Made by a program: the position numbers and the translations under genes
Notes under the pieces: model-generated
Told to the model about the DNA's origin: nothing
Seen by the model: the letters and a program-made list of their open reading frames with translations, nothing else
The model's database searches: none
Assembly: GCA_028864955.1 (NCBI GenBank)
Contig: JAGWLE010000045.1
Location: 1 to 5,514 of the forward strand
DNA from: Patescibacteria group bacterium
GTDB taxonomy: Bacteria > Patescibacteriota > Minisyncoccia > Phycocordibacterales > PALSA-1337
Direction of reading: 5' to 3'
Length of the DNA stretch: 5,514 nucleotides
Shown: positions 5,099-5,514 of the stretch, in pieces
Position numbering within the stretch: the first letter of the stretch is position 1
How the letters are laid out: every line of letters starts with the position of its first letter

Positions 5099-5185
5099 AT
5101 GGCAGATGATCAGAAGTGCTCCGCCTGCGGCCATGTTCACACCAAGAGCGATGGGACGTGTGACTGCGGCTGCGACGCAAAGTAA
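5099..5185 (+). CDS. 28-residue cysteine-rich putative metal-binding miniprotein
   Basis: The product starts MADDQKCSACGHVHTKS and ends DGTCDCGCDAK. It has five Cys (7, 10, 21, 23, 25) and two His (12, 14) in 28 residues, arranged CxxCGxH then CxCxC, which looks like a minimal zinc ribbon or metallothionein-like metal site. No hydrophobic segment or signal peptide is seen, so a cytoplasmic location is expected. The ATG is chosen because it begins the Cys-rich module; an in-frame TTG at 5060 would add 13 residues without a well-placed ribosome binding site, and none is clear at the ATG either. Support comes from the non-random Cys/His pattern and from two hairpins immediately downstream, one spanning the stop codon and one a strong terminator. 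I do not recognise a named family. Metal storage, sensing or redox roles are all possible. Confidence 0.6.
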   Translation: MADDQKCSACGHVHTKSDGTCDCGCDAK

Positions 5186-5197
5186 CTATTTTGCGTC
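5174..5197 (+). repeat. Stop-codon hairpin at the end of the cysteine-rich gene
   Basis: GACGCAAAGT (5174-5183) pairs with ATTTTGCGTC (5188-5197): ten pairs including one G-U, with an AACT loop. The stem contains the last three sense codons and the first base of the TAA stop (5183-5185); the remaining stop bases are in the loop. It ends 6 bases before the terminator stem at 5204, giving tandem hairpins. Confidence 0.6.
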
Positions 5198-5203
5198 AGT
5201 GTA

Positions 5204-5239
5204 AAACAAAAAACCACCGAAACGAGTGGTTTTTTGTTT
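5204..5239. terminator. Bidirectional intrinsic terminator between convergent small genes
   Basis: AAACAAAAAACCAC (5204-5217) and GTGGTTTTTTGTTT (5226-5239) are perfect 14-base inverted repeats around the 8-base loop CGAAACGA. Because the A tract on one side mirrors the T tract on the other, the hairpin has a CCAC/GTGG base and a U tail in both directions. It fits termination of the cysteine-rich gene (+) and of the DUF378 gene (-), whose stop is 17 bases away. Confidence 0.9.
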
Positions 5240-5256
5240 GTAACCGCGCGCGCTGA

Positions 5257-5484
5257 TTACATTTGCGGCGGCATCGAGCCGGACTTGACGCACATCTTGC
5301 AGCTCGACTTGTGAGTGAAGATGAGGAGTAGAGCCGACAGACCGACCAAAACGTAGACAATCATTGACAGTGTGGAGCCGGCGCCAAAAATGGCGTCAAC
5401 CAGATTCCAGTTAAAGGCAACTAGAAGCCAGTTAATACCGCCGATGATGACGAGTACAAACGCCGTACAATGGAGTGCTTTCAT
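5257..5484 (-). CDS. DUF378 family small membrane protein
   Basis: The 75 residues match the DUF378 pattern (small two-pass membrane proteins of unknown function): a first membrane segment at about 6-24 containing the family hallmark GGINWLLVAF (15-24), then NLVDAIFG (27-34), and a second segment at about 40-57 with IVYVLVGLSAL (42-52). The short C-terminal tail carries a CKMC pair (Cys-62, Cys-65) and ends in SGSMPPQM, so two Cys lie near the membrane surface. The ATG at 5484-5482 is the natural start because hydrophobic family sequence begins at once. No Shine-Dalgarno is visible in the 30 bases left before the window edge, and the promoter is probably outside. It converges on the cysteine-rich gene and shares its terminator. 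The biochemical role is unknown for the family. Confidence 0.9.
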   Translation of the reverse strand: MKALHCTAFVLVIIGGINWLLVAFNWNLVDAIFGAGSTLSMIVYVLVGLSALLLIFTHKSSCKMCVKSGSMPPQM

Positions 5485-5514
5485 AGTTTTAATGTGAACT
5501 GATAACTTGTAATA

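Noticed and set aside
4995..5204. 69-codon plus-strand frame overlapping the cysteine-rich gene
   Set aside because: The overlapping frame has the clear Cys/His pattern and hairpins at its end; this frame shows no recognisable features.
1..5514. CRISPR arrays, insertion sequences, integrases, prophage genes or defence systems
   Set aside because: No regularly spaced repeats, transposase or recombinase motifs, or terminal inverted repeats were seen; the only repeats are short local palindromes.

Overview
The window looks like chromosomal DNA from a compact-genome bacterium, most likely a member of the Candidate Phyla Radiation (Patescibacteria, perhaps Parcubacteria-like). This is an inference. 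It rests on stripped-down versions of two universal repair proteins (a UvrA without its insertion domain, and a cysteine-free UvrC without its C-terminal helix-hairpin-helix domain), on a small DUF378 membrane protein, on very short genes, and on a tRNA gene without encoded CCA. No 16S rRNA or ribosomal protein is present to settle it.

Layout. Positions 2-1828 (+) hold the C-terminal two thirds of uvrA, cut by the left edge. Positions 1803-2178 hold what appears to be a compact minus-strand unit: a promoter (2150-2178), two overlapping small membrane-protein genes (1940-2122 and 1854-1967, the second with a perfect GGAGG), and an intrinsic terminator (1803-1831) embedded in the last codons of uvrA. 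uvrC (2167-3417, +) starts divergently from this unit and is followed 9 bases later by ddl, D-alanine-D-alanine ligase (3427-4413, +). Positions 4452-4829 carry a second likely minus-strand unit with promoter, a 52-codon hypothetical gene and a terminator. A clear tRNA-Ala(UGC) gene lies at 4841-4913 (-), with a plausible promoter at 4963-4991. A 28-residue cysteine-rich protein gene (5099-5185, +) and a DUF378 membrane protein gene (5257-5484, -) converge on a perfectly symmetric 14-bp terminator hairpin at 5204-5239.

How the genes work together. UvrA and UvrC belong to nucleotide excision repair: UvrA finds damage and loads UvrB, and UvrC makes both incisions. uvrB is not in the window. Ddl makes the D-Ala-D-Ala dipeptide of peptidoglycan; its coupling to uvrC is probably economy of transcription rather than shared function. 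The small minus-strand genes have no recognised function. The most notable points are the trimmed UvrA and UvrC architectures and the small, self-contained transcription units tucked between housekeeping genes. I saw no CRISPR array, transposase, integrase or phage gene.
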